From: Nematopogon swammerdamellus
Lineage: Eukaryota; Arthropoda; Insecta; Lepidoptera; Adelidae
Assembly (NCBI GenBank): GCA_946902875.1
Contig: OX336336.1
Coordinates: 1,392,045 to 1,456,044, forward strand
Direction: 5' to 3'
DNA: 64,000 nt
The number at the start of each line of letters is the position of its first letter. The first letter of the stretch is position 1. The notes beneath the pieces are model-generated. The model searched no databases and was not told the DNA's origin. It saw nothing but the letters and a program-made list of their open reading frames with translations. This document shows, piece after piece, positions 54,160 through 63,966 of the stretch. The translations under genes were made by a program, and so were the position numbers.

Positions 54160-54254
54160 GTTCACACGTCACACATTCCGCATCAGTGTTAGCTACATCC
54201 AATCTATAGCTGTAAGGATAGAAGCACTGGGTTTAGGACTAGTATAAATATTTT

Positions 54255-54480
54255 TTTTATGTAATCCGGTATGTGTCGTACAGTCGGAGGGGCCAGAGCA
54301 CATGCTCCTACCAGCCAATATCACATCCGAGAAGGTAGGTGTCATACTGGAGACTTCCCTGGATTGCTGGCTATACTGGACTAGAAGAGAACACAACAGA
54401 GGCTGCTACGCGAGCATCTTACATCCAGTACGGTGGTACCAGCCCAGTCGGCCACAATTAGAGCCTACCACCTAGTACGG
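54255..54480 (-). mobile_element. Headless tRNA-type SINE in a Raf intron
   Basis: TATGTAATCCGGTATG, ATCACATCCGAGAAGGTAGG and CTTCCCTGGATTGCTGGC, ending near GAGCCTACCACCTAGTA. The head is missing. Confidence 0.72.
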
Positions 54481-54770
54481 GTACTGCATCTCTCCCCGTG
54501 TATGTCGTAAAAGGCGACTAAGGGATATGACTCCCTTCTTATATTACTTGGTGGTAGGGTTCAACCCGCCCGAGTCGGTACCACCGCACTGAATGAAAGG
54601 TCGATCGAAACGGCTATGTAAATAGTTTATGTTTTCCGTCCAGTTCAGTGCAGCCGGCACGACCGAAGGGAAGCACAGACGTGGCACCAAGTTCACCCGG
54701 TGTTATGGGCTGACATCACGGATGTTGTAGGTAATGTAGCCAACCGTGTCAGTTTCCATAAAAAAAAATC
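54481..54770 (+). mobile_element. tRNA/5S-family SINE, 5'-truncated
   Basis: Starts in GCATCTCTCCCCGTGTATGT, CGTAAAAGGCGACTAAGGGA, has CGATCGAAACGGCTATGTAA, and ends with TTTCCATAAAAAAAA. Only the body and tail are present. Confidence 0.78.
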
Positions 54771-55399
54771 CACTCTTGTAAAGTTATCCACTCTGGCTGT
54801 AAGGATAGAAGCACTGGGTTTGGGCTAGTTTTTTTTTTTATGTAATTCGGTATGTGAGACAGTGTCGGAGGGGCCAAGGCAATGTTTATTTTTTGACAGC
54901 GCGACATAATATGGCGCCAAGCTACCGATAAGGTGCCTAACGACGACGCTCATGGACAAGCGGTCGTACGCGGGGGTTGTGAATGCCATGCTCCGACCAG
55001 CCAATATGATCCGAGAAGGTATCGTTGAATGCGGATGATATGATGTTAAGTTTGAATAAATATTTTAATCCAATGTTTCAATTGTATATGTATAGCGTAA
55101 TACTTAGTTCAGTACCTATAAGTTCAACTCGAATGTTTATTAATTAATTTCGTTGCTCATACTATTTGAGGTCATTTTATTATTGTTATTGTTATTTGTA
55201 ATGTAAATGTAACGTAATGTAAAGGTAGGTGTCATACCAGAGACTTCCCTGGATTGCTGGCTATAATGGACCATATTACATCCAGTACTGTGGTACCAAT
55301 CCAATCGTCTGTCGTGCGGTCCCGTCATTAATTTTAGTTATGACTTACGGGTGTGAAACGTGGACGCTGACGGTCGGTGTTGTCCAAAGGTTGAAAGTT

Positions 55400-55705
55400 G
55401 CCCAGTGAGCAATTGAGCGAGCCATGCTGGGAATATCGCTACGTGATATGGTGCGTAACGAGGAAATCCGCCGACGCACCAAAGTAATCGATATTGGACA
55501 CCGGGCGGCTAAGCTCAAGTGGCAGTGGGCTGGGCACGTTAGCCGAAGAGACGACGACCGTGCGGGAAGACCACCCGCCAGTTGGGACGACGACATCAAG
55601 TACGTCGGCGGAAAGGAGTTGTTCTGTATCGCTGAAGGCCGGGAGGACTGGAGAAAAATTGGAGAGGCGTATGTCCAGCAGGTGACGCTTACACGCTGAC
55701 TGACT
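55400..55705 (+). pseudogene. RTE-type LINE C-terminal fragment in a Raf intron
   Basis: Reads [40 protein letters not shown] and [20 protein letters not shown], with an internal deletion relative to longer copies, then [15 protein letters not shown]. It is the clearest RTE tail in the window and ends about 10 bp before the Raf exon donor. Confidence 0.85.
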
Positions 55706-55716
55706 GACTGACTGAC

Positions 55717-55892
55717 CTGGTCCTTGTTGTTAAGGTGCGCGTACGGCAGCTCGGACGCGAGCAGCTCATACAGCACCACGCCGAACGCGTACACGTCCGA
55801 CAGCGAGGTGTACGGCGCCGGCTCGTCCATGCGGATCACCTCCGGCGCCATCCACAGGATCGAGCCCGTCGGCTGCTGCCACTGCTGACCTC
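55717..55892 (-). CDS. phl: Raf kinase exon: APE motif and C-lobe
   Basis: 2 bases + 58 codons. It reads [20 protein letters not shown], then [20 protein letters not shown] and [19 protein letters not shown], which matches the Raf activation-segment end (APE) and helices F-G. The acceptor is ATGCAG and the donor CAG|GTCAGT, which join in phase with neighbouring exons. The sequence 'QQWQQPTG' replaces the 'HQFEQLSG' of vertebrate RAF. Confidence 0.94.
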
Positions 55893-57408
55893 CTGCATGT
55901 CACAACAATATGTTACGTCTTATTCTTTAATAGCTTTACTCCGCAGCCAGGCCAGGCGCGCTCCGCACTTTAGGCAGGCCTCATGCACTCTATGTACTTG
56001 CGCGCGCTAACTACCTACCGCCCGGTGGACCGCCGGCATACCGGCCGGGAAGCATATCTATACGCTCGCCCACGCTACTGCGTGAAGCTGCAAAGCAATA
56101 ATCACTTTACACTCGATTGTTTACGTACATTTTCGCACGCAGCGATTGGCGACGTAAAACAGTAGGCTATTAAAGCCGAATGTATGGCACTTTTTCTATG
56201 GAGCGATTTATCTGTTACGAAGTAACTATTAAGTAATCTGTGCTTTAGGTATGAAGCTACAAGTACACCGGCGGGCCAATTCAGTGAAACCGTGTGAAAC
56301 TTTTTTTTTTATGTAATCCGGTATGAGTGGCTGAGTCGGAGGGGCCAAAGCACATGCTCCGACCAACCGCAGACTTCCCTAGATTGATGGCTATACTGGA
56401 CTAGAGGAGAACACTGAGGCTGCGGCCATCTTAGATCCAGTACGGTTACAACCAACCCAGTCGGCTACAATTTGAGCCTACCACCTAGTAAGGGAGTGGA
56501 CCTACAGTTTTACACTGGTTCCGAACGGTGAAGCAGCAGGTGTAGGTATATGCACGTAAATTTTTTCGTCAGAAAAAACCCATTGGTACACGTCGACCGG
56601 ATTCGAACCTTGGACCTCTCGCATGAGAAGCCGATGCCCAAACCACTCGGCCACCTGTCGGTTACTAGCTTTCATCCGCAGCTTAGTGATTGAAAATTCA
56701 TGTCACGATTATAAAATGCTGGCAAGATGACAGCCACGTGCGCCCAGTATTAGACTGATACGACAGACTTGTGCTAAATTTCAGAGCCTTTTATATCAGT
56801 GGGGTAGAGGAATATTACAGTATGATGATAGCAGACTCAAAAAGTGTTCTGAATGACGCATTTAGGAGTTATTTAGTTGTTATGGCAAGTGGCTTCTTCT
56901 ATTTTTGAGGCTGAATCTGCCATCGTCGTGATTTGTAGGTGAATCAACTTTTTCTTGTAACGTAAGAACCAGCTGCAAAGACAAATACAAAAAAAATGTT
57001 TATTACAATTTATTGCCTAGTTGAAAATCAATAAGTATAAAATACTTAGGTTGATAGGCAATTGAAATAAAAGATGAGAACATATTTAAAATAAAACATT
57101 AAAGAAATTTTTGGGGGTGACTCAGGGGACAATTTTGTCCCCAGTTTTGTATGGAAAAAAGGGGTTGTCCCCAGGGTAACCAATTTTTTTTTAATTACTC
57201 AAAATTCTTTGTGCAGCTTCTTTCTTATTAATCAATTACTTATCTGAGAGTTGCTGTAACCATTAAAATAAGGTGAATTTATGAAGATAATATCCTGTTT
57301 TCAGACAGATAACAAAAACAAGAAAAAGTTGATTCACCCATGATATGTCGTAGAGAACGCAAAATGTGCTGAAACTATGAAAGGGGAGATGAGGAGAACA
57401 GTACATAC
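55893..57408. other. Raf intron with SINE
   Basis: Contains a full tRNA-type SINE on the minus strand (56305-56665) and otherwise AT-rich sequence. No exon seen. Confidence 0.6.
56305..56665 (-). mobile_element. Full-length tRNA-derived SINE
   Basis: Head at 56590-56665 (minus strand, with GGTGGCCGAGTGGTTTGGGC and AGGTTCGAATCCGGTCGAC), then the body with TTTTTTCTGACGAAAAAATT. It ends at ACCGGATTACATAAAAAAAA. Confidence 0.82.
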
Positions 57409-57500
57409 CTGACCACCGCACCTTCGCTGTCGCCAGGCCGAAGTCTCCAATCTTCACAGACCAGTCGTCGCGAAGGAAAATGTTATTTGATTTCAGGTCC
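57409..57500 (-). CDS. phl: Raf kinase exon: catalytic loop end and DFG
   Basis: 92 nt, joined on both sides in phase. It reads [20 protein letters not shown], then [11 protein letters not shown]. Asp of HRDLKSNN and Asp of DFG are the catalytic and Mg-binding residues. In the activation segment the BRAF Thr599 equivalent is kept, but the Val600 equivalent is Ala and the Ser602 equivalent is Val. The acceptor is TTATGTGCAG and the donor CAG|GTATGT. Confidence 0.95.
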
Positions 57501-57689
57501 CTGCACATAAACAATATGACATCAGCTCCTTGTACTCTAATGACGTCACATGATATTGAAGTGTAACGTAGACTTTTGGTCACTGTCAGACCAAAAGTCT
57601 ACACATACACCAGTAAGTAGCAGTTTTAATTTTGATTTGATCTAAGATGACACTAAACAGGAGCTCCACTGTAAAAATACAAAAATAAA

Positions 57690-57888
57690 AACCTATTTAA
57701 AAAAATATAAAAACCGCCTTCAAAAATGTATGAAATAAAAAAATAAAAATCGAACCCTAGAGTTGAAGGTGGTCGGTTATTTTTGCTTGCTTTAGCACCA
57801 CCGCCTTCAACTCTTAGGGTTCGATTTTTATTTTTTTATTTCATACATTTTTGAAGGCGGTTTTTATATTTTTTTAAATAGTTTTTTA
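57690..57888. repeat. Hairpin MITE, copy 3
   Basis: Arms with AACCCTAGAGTTGAAGGTGG and the complement (57690-57770 and 57796-57888), in a Raf intron. The family tail (TTGCTATTAATGTACTCAGC) and a GAAGTCGGTT repeat end follow to about 58142. Confidence 0.8.
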
Positions 57889-58239
57889 TTTCACAGTTTT
57901 TTTAGTAATTTTTATTTGCTATTAATGTACTCAGCGGAATCGCGAGGCCGAAGGCTGAGCGATTCGCTGTCCAATCCGATCTTGACCAAAAAAAATGGGG
58001 CCACCTTGGAGCTAGACTGAACCGAACACAAAAAGAATCATCGAAATCGGTTCACAATTGGGGAAGATATTGCTGAACATACATAAAAAAAAAAATACAT
58101 ACAGCCGAACATAGAACCTCCTCCTTTTTTGAAGTCGGTTAAAAAACTTAGCAGTATGGTCAGATAGAATAGAAAGTGTTTATTTCCACTTTCACAATAA
58201 TCACTTTTTTTTATAGAAAGCGCGACATGTGGCTCTGAG

Positions 58240-58600
58240 CCACCCATAAGGTGTCTAACGCCGCCCATGGATATTCGGTCGTATGCGGGGGTTTCGAATG
58301 CCATGCCGGCCTGACAGGTGCCCATTCACGCCCTTTTGAAGGATCCGAGACTGTACTTGAGGGGGAATATATGAGCGGGGAGAGCGTTCCAGAGTTTACC
58401 GGTTCTGTAGAGGAAAGATCTGCAGAATCGATTGGTACGCATCCGCGGTAAGTCCAGCGTATAGGGATGCACTCCTTGCCCAGTGCGTGTGGTGAGGAGG
58501 TGAAAAGGGGACGGCGGGATTGCGTTAAACAGCTCCTCCGAGCAATCCCCATGGAATAAGCTATAGAACACAGTTAGGGAGCCGACATCCCTACGGTGTA
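58240..58600 (-). pseudogene. CR1-like LINE C-terminal fragment in a Raf intron
   Basis: Reads [40 protein letters not shown] and [20 protein letters not shown]. It is closely related to the end of the LINE at 14373-16160. The fragment begins about 30 nt after the GC donor of the Raf exon at 58630. Confidence 0.87.
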
Positions 58601-58629
58601 AATGATGATGATAATGGTAAGCAACTGGC

Positions 58630-58850
58630 CTATGTATGATGCTCTTGGCGTGCAGATAGTCCATGCCCTGCGCGGTCTGGCGCGCCACGTCGATGATGTA
58701 GTTGATGACGAAGCGCGTCTCCAGCACGTGCAGGTGGCGGTACAGCGAGGAGCCCTCGCACCACTGCGTCACGATCGCGAGCGACGGCTTCGACACGCAG
58801 CCCATGAACAGGAGGATGTTGCAGTGCCGCGTCTTCCGCAGCACGGCCAC
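58630..58850 (-). CDS. phl: Raf kinase exon: N-lobe to HRD (followed by a GC donor)
   Basis: 73 codons + AG. It reads [20 protein letters not shown], then [20 protein letters not shown] and [20 protein letters not shown], ending [11 protein letters not shown] + AG. The Arg codon of the HRD motif is split, AG|G, and continues exactly in the next exon. After the exon the sequence is GCCAGT, so the intron would be GC-AG. The hinge QWCEGSSL and 'LLFMGC' are typical of Raf. Confidence 0.95.
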
Positions 58851-58974
58851 CTGATGACCAGTCATCGCCAAATTGCAAAGAATGTAAAATGAATATAGAA
58901 TGTAGAATGAATGAATGTAGAATAAAATGAATGTAGAAAAAATGAATGTAGAATAAAATGAATGTACCGGGTGG

Positions 58975-59210
58975 GGCCGGTGCTTTAAAAGAATAGCCCC
59001 ACTGCATCTCTCCCCGTGTATGTCGTAAAAGGCGACTAAGGGATATGACTCCCTTCTTATATTACTAGGTGGTAGGGTTTAACCCGCCCGGGTTGGTACC
59101 ACCGCACTGAATGAAAGGTCGGTCGAAACGGCTATGTAGTTTGTGTTTTCCGTCCAGTTCAGTGTAGCCGGCACGACCGAAGGGAAGGCTGACGTGGCAC
59201 CAAGTATGGT
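58975..59210 (+). mobile_element. tRNA/5S-family SINE, truncated at both ends
   Basis: GAATAGCCCCACTGCATCTC, CCCCGTGTATGTCGTAAAAG and GGTCGGTCGAAACGGCTATG, ending near GGCTGACGTGGCACCAAGT. Intronic. Confidence 0.75.
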
Positions 59211-59249
59211 TTGGGTAATACGATGTGATGTTTGCCTAGGAACCCCCCC

Positions 59250-59500
59250 TAAACCCCTTAATAAGTATTCATATTATTATTTTATCATCAATTCTCATGC
59301 TCAACTCTTTTGCTAATACTTACTTACATTGCACTATATTAATTGAATCTCAAACATCCAAAGGTTGACTGTAAGAAATCTCTGTAAGGGATAAGTCCGC
59401 CTTTGCACCTAATGTACATATTCTAATGCACTTATTACTGTTGAATGTTTCTTGGAGCAATAAAGCATTTTCTATCTATCTATACATCAATCTATTTATC
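59250..59500 (+). repeat. LINE 3' UTR fragment with (TCTA)n tail
   Basis: TTCTCATGCTCAACTCTTTT, AAGGTTGACTGTAAGAAATC, AATAAAGCATTTTCTATCTA and a short TCTA run. The inverted counterpart lies at 42770-42970 in CMTR2 intron 3. Confidence 0.7.
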
Positions 59501-59506
59501 ATTCTT

Positions 59507-59735
59507 AAGCGGCGGGTGGCCGAGTGGTTTGGGCATCGGCTTCTCATGCGAGAGGTCCGACGTTCGAATCCGGTCGGCGTGAACCAATCAGTTTTTTATT
59601 GTGTTCTCCTCTAGTCCAGTATAGCCAGCAATCCAGGGAAGTCTCCGGTATGGCACCTACCTTCACGGAGGTCATATCGGCTGGTCGGAGCATGTGCTTT
59701 AACCCCACCGACTCAGCCAATCATACCGGATTACA
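59507..59735 (+). mobile_element. tRNA-derived SINE with an internal deletion
   Basis: A complete tRNA-like head (GGTGGCCGAGTGGTTTGGGC, GACGTTCGAATCCGGTCGGC) is joined after a deletion to the 3' half (TGTGTTCTCCTCTAGTCCAG ... CCGGATTACATAAAAAAAAT). Confidence 0.8.
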
Positions 59736-59853
59736 TAAAAAAAATTGGATTGCTGGTTTTACTGGACTACCTGCTTTACGGCCGTCTTCGACCATGAATA
59801 TGGAGGGGATTGCAAAAATGGGCCACTCATTAGAGAGCACAGCGCTGGCTGAC

Positions 59854-59966
59854 CTCGTTCTTGAAAGCCTGCAACTGTGCCGCGGAGGGCGTCTTCACGT
59901 TGAGTGTCTTGACGGCCACCGGCCCGTGCCAGTGCGCCTTGTACACGGTTCCGAAGCTCCCCGAAC
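59854..59966 (-). CDS. phl: Raf kinase exon: glycine-rich loop and VAVK lysine
   Basis: 2 bases + 37 codons. It reads [20 protein letters not shown], then [16 protein letters not shown]. The GSGSFGTV loop, the ATP-anchoring Lys in VAVK and the helix-C Glu in AFKNE are all present. The acceptor is GGTTGCAG and the donor GAG|GTCAGC, in phase with both neighbours. Confidence 0.95.
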
Positions 59967-60783
59967 CTGCAACCAACACAATTTTCATCTAATTGAGTCT
60001 AACTATCAGTGTTCTTGTGAGCGGCAGTATGGGTTAATTATATTTTGCAAGTGACTCTTCCTATTCGCATTGAATTAGAACTGGCGAAATTTTCGTCCTG
60101 TCCAAATGTATGTAATCATTATTATTATTATTTTATATCCTTTATTTGAGTCGTATAGTTCCAGAGCCCGCCAACTCCGTTTCGGACGATTTTACAGTAA
60201 GACGAAAAAACTATACCTCGATAAATAGCCGCCCATAGAAACTACAAGGGAGCTGGAAATAATGTTAATTTTTCTTTGCGATTCACTCTGGACTGGACCG
60301 TGTTATGAACATAATGTCTTTACAGATAAGTGACAAATTTAATACTGTATTCGAAACTGTTTATAACTAATTTTTTTAGAGAAATGGATTTGGCGGGTTC
60401 TGGAACTATACGACTCATTTCACCTTTTTACAATCTTATATTAATTTTACATTAATATTATACTAAAAATTCATACAAAAATTAAATCAAGATGGTAATG
60501 CCGCCGGCGGCGGGAGACAAGTCTTCAAGCGCGCCGGCGGGTGCACGCCGTGGCTACTGAGCTCTCCGAGACTAGCTTGGAGCGATGAGTGGTGATACTA
60601 GACACATATTTATTATTATTATTATTTATAGCACTAACAGCTTGAAGCTGATGCGTGCATATCACTTTTTTTTTCTCTCTGGAGGGCACTTGTTTATATT
60701 TTAATTAAATCTACATATTGATGAATCTATACAATAGCAATCACGGAGACCTCGAGCAGTATCAGCACAATACGACATGACGA

Positions 60784-60839
60784 CCTCTAGCGATTCCAGC
60801 GAGGTGAGGATCTGGCGGAAGAGCGGGCGCTCCTCGCGG
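60784..60839 (-). pseudogene. Duplicated fragment of the Raf terminal exon inside an upstream intron
   Basis: About 56 bp reads [17 protein letters not shown] on the minus strand and matches part of the last Raf exon at about 53526-53580 ([17 protein letters not shown]), with roughly seven base differences. It abuts the head of a SINE (60840-60930). It is too short to be an exon of this gene at this position. Confidence 0.75.
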
Positions 60840-60930
60840 CCACCCATCCAAGTACTGACCGAGCCCAGGTGTACTTATGGTCACGACCGACAGTCGACCG
60901 ACCACACCACTGAGCTAACTGAGGCTGAAT
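60840..60930 (-). mobile_element. Head of a tRNA/5S SINE
   Basis: CACCCATCCAAGTACTGACC, then CACACCACTGAGCTAACTGA and GGCTGA. Only the tRNA/5S head is present, joined to the duplicated Raf exon fragment. Confidence 0.7.
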
Positions 60931-61017
60931 TAAGAGATATTGAAAGCAAATTGTTATCTGGTCTATTTAACGTCAAGCTCGAAGTGACGATAAAGTTTTT
61001 TGTCGTCCAAATCTCAC

Positions 61018-61159
61018 CTATGCGCGATCCGATGAGTATCTCCTCGGCGTGTATGACCCAGTCGTCGTAGCTCTCGCGCGGCGACAGCGCATTCTTCCAC
61101 GACTCGTCCGCGGAGCGCGCGCGAGCCCTGCGCGGGCGCAGCGTACCGGTCGGCGACGC
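61018..61159 (-). CDS. phl: Raf exon: N-region before the kinase domain
   Basis: 47 codons + 1 base. It reads [20 protein letters not shown], then [20 protein letters not shown] and [15 protein letters not shown] is the N-region (the negative-charge regulatory segment; SSDD in BRAF, SSYY in CRAF), and ILIGSRIG leads into the glycine loop of the next exon. A (CA)n run lies right next to the acceptor, at 61162-61185. The donor is ATAG|GTGAG. Confidence 0.93.
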
Positions 61160-61466
61160 CTGCACACACACACACACACACACGCGAGCTTGCATACATC
61201 ACGATATATATGTACAGACGACAGCACTCATTTCTCACACTTCAAGAACCCTGTCAAAATAAATTATTTGATTATTTGTATAATTTGGTAGGGGCAATGA
61301 GTGAATGTTAATTTGACAAGGTTCCTAAAGTGTGAGAAATGAGAGCCAGTCATGTGTACATTGGAAAAGCAGTTTATGTTTGTTATACGGTAAAATTCAC
61401 GAAAATATTATTATGCGACAAATTATCGCAAAAATATTTGGAAGATGAAATGTTGGAATATGAACT

Positions 61467-61705
61467 CCCTTCTTACATTACTACGTGGTAGTGTTTAACC
61501 CGCCCGGGTTGGTACCACCGCACTGAATGAAAGGTCGGTCGAAACGGCTATGTAAACAGTTTGTGTTTTCCGTCCAGTTCAGTGTAGCCGGCACGACCTA
61601 ATGGAGGCACTGAGTGGCACCAAGTTCACCCGGTGTTATAGGCCGACATCACGGATGTTGTAGGTGATGCAGCCAACCGTGTCAGTTTAGAAAAAAAAAA
61701 AATTG
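61467..61705 (+). mobile_element. tRNA/5S-family SINE, 5'-truncated
   Basis: CTCCCTTCTTACATTACTAC, GTCGGTCGAAACGGCTATGT, GGATGTTGTAGGTGATGCAG and a 3' A run. In the Raf intron. Confidence 0.75.
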
Positions 61706-62147
61706 GAATAACATTTGGTATAACAGAAGGTGTCATCCAAGCACCCACCACGAACTCATTCGATATTAGGAAAACATTGTTTTTTTTTTGTTTATTAAGA
61801 CCTCTCAACATTTGTCTATCCCAACCCGAACGTGCCTATAAATATAGGTTCTGTCTTTCACACAATGCGCAAGACCAGATACTGCAATTATAGAACTTAA
61901 TAAATTACTTGACCGACACAGAAATTCATTTAACTCGAAAAGGTTCAGTCTATCGGTACCTCAGTCTTTCATGAATCAATTACTCAAGGTGCGGTTCCGA
62001 CCACATTCTAACATTACTTGTAGTGGGTCCTCTACTCTACTCCCCCACACGAGGACACCCTGCTACGATATAAACATTTAAAAGCACAAAACGATAAAAA
62101 TCAAACTACAAAAACAATACAAGAATAACTAAAAATAAGTCGCACAC
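61706..62147. other. Raf intron, no exon seen
   Basis: AT-rich intron sequence without a recognisable exon or repeat. Confidence 0.4.
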
Positions 62148-62255
62148 CTGAGTGCTGTGACTGTGCGGGCCATTGTCGCCGTTGTCCGCGTCGGAGCCGT
62201 CGCGAGCGCGCACCGTCGACGTGAGGTAGTGCGACGACTGAGGCGACGAGTTATA
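62148..62255 (-). CDS. phl: Raf linker exon
   Basis: 36 codons, phase 0 at both ends. It reads YNSSPQSSHYLTSTVRARDG, then SDADNGDNGPHSHSTQ, a Ser/Asp/Asn-rich linker between CR2 and the kinase domain. The acceptor is TTCGGTTGCAG and the donor CAG|GTGTGC. Its phase fits the CR2 exon array upstream (which ends CAG) and the N-region exon downstream. Confidence 0.87.
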
Positions 62256-62805
62256 CTGCAACCGAACGCACAACACACACCTCTTAAACCGTGGAGTCAC
62301 TAGGGCACAAATACCCTCGCAACATGCCCTGTAACAGCGGTGCCCCCGGTAGCACGTGGTTGCCTTATTTTTAGGCGCCTGCACACAGACAATCCGTTCG
62401 AATAAACATAAACATTAAAATAATACAGCAATTTCATTTTTTTATAAAAAAAAAATTTACAAAATACGTTGACTCCAGAATATGTTAAATATTTCGTAAT
62501 GCTGTCATGCTGTAGTATGGATTATAGGTTTAGCCGGTTTTGTAAATACATATGTCTGAAAATCGAAATAGCCAGGTATCACATTAAAATGTATAGGTAA
62601 ACGTCATACATAGGTACTGTCCCTATTTGAAGGTGTCTGCTGGGCTTAACAGAAATATGAAAGTAGCTCTTAAAGCAAAAACAGTCGAACACCACTGCCC
62701 TTTAACATAGAGTCTACGTGCATGCAGTGTGTAACGTTGGGCGACATAGCACAGCATTTACGTGCCACTGGGTATGTTGCAGAGGCGGTACCAGACCTAG
62801 TCATA

Positions 62806-62895
62806 GTCATGGGCCGCACGATGTTGATGCACACGTTGGGAGCCGAGTTGGAGCGGTCGTGCTGGTTTAGCGAGCGCGGTGCTGCTTGCCGAGTG
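62806..62895 (-). pseudogene. phl: Truncated, frameshifted copy of the Raf CR2 exon
   Basis: The lowest-coordinate member of the exon array. It lacks one G in the GCGCGGGTGC stretch, which shifts the frame after GKQH, and homology ends within the RPMT codons, so the normal donor is missing. It lies between the last complete copy and the linker exon and must be skipped for a normal product. Confidence 0.82.
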
Positions 62896-62920
62896 CTAGG
62901 AACAAGAATGTTGTCTTCAC

Positions 62921-63966
62921 CTGGCTAGACTTGTTGGCGCGCTGATGCTCAGCGAGGGTCATGGGCCGCACGATGTTGATGCACACCTTGGGAGCCGAGT
63001 TGGAGCGGTCGTGCTGGTTTAGCGAGCACAGGTGCTGCTTGCCGAGTGCTAGGAACAAGAATGTTGTCTTCACCTGGCTAGACTTGTTGGCGCGCTGATG
63101 CTCAGCGAGGGTCATGGGCCGCACGATGTTGATGCACACGTTGGGAGCTGAGTTGGAGCGGTCGTGCTGGTTTAGCGAGCGCGGGTGCTGCTTGCCGAGT
63201 GCTTGGAACAAGAATGTTGTCTTCACCTGACTAGACTTGTTGGCGCGCTGATGCTCAGCGAGGGTCATGGGCCGCACGATGTTGATGCACACGTTGGGAG
63301 CCGAGTTGGAGCGGTCGTGCTGGTTTAGCGAGCGCGGGTGCTGCTTGCCGAGTGCTAGGAACAAGAATGTTGTCTTCACCTGGCTAGACTTGTTGGCGCG
63401 CTGATGCTCAGCGAGGGTCATGGGCCGCACGATGTTGATGCACACGTTGGGAGCCGAGTTGGAGCGGTCGTGCTGGTTTAGCGAGCGCGGGTGCTGCTTG
63501 CCGAGTGCTTGGAACAAGAATGTTGTCTTCACCTGACTAGACTTGTTGGCGCGCTGATGCTCAGCGAGGGTCATGGGCCGCACGATGTTGATGCACACGT
63601 TGGGAGCCGAGTTGGAGCGGTCGTGCTGGTTTAGCGAGCGCGGGTGCTGCTTGCCGAGTGCTAGGAACAAGAATGTTGTCTTCACCTGGCTAGACTTGTT
63701 GGCGCGCTGATGCTCAGCGAGGGTCATGGGCCGCACGATGTTGATGCACACCTTGGGAGCCGAGTTGGAGCGGTCGTGCTGGTTTAGCGAGCGCAGGTGC
63801 TGCTTGCCGAGTGCTAGGAACAAGAATGTTGTCTTCACCTGGCTAGACTTGTTGGCGCGCTGATGCTCAGCGAGGGTCATGGGCCGCACGATGTTGATGC
63901 ACACGTTGGGAGCTGAGTTGGAGCGGTCGTGCTGGTTTAGCGAGCGCAGGTGCTGCTTGCCGAGTG
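62921..63966 (-). CDS. phl: Raf CR2 (14-3-3 site) exon, seven tandem copies
   Basis: Each copy encodes LGKQHPRSLNQHDRSNSAPN, then VCINIVRPMTLAEHQRANKS and SQ. RSNSAPNV is the conserved inhibitory CR2 phosphoserine site that binds 14-3-3 (BRAF Ser365, CRAF Ser259). Copies are at 62921-63048, 63074-63201, 63227-63354, 63380-63507, 63533-63660, 63686-63813 and 63839-63966; an eighth starts at 63992. Each has AG before and GTGAAG after. An exon is 2 bases + 42 codons, so joining one copy to another would shift frame, while read-through of the 25-bp spacer keeps frame (51 residues per unit). Probably one copy is used per transcript. Confidence 0.85.
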
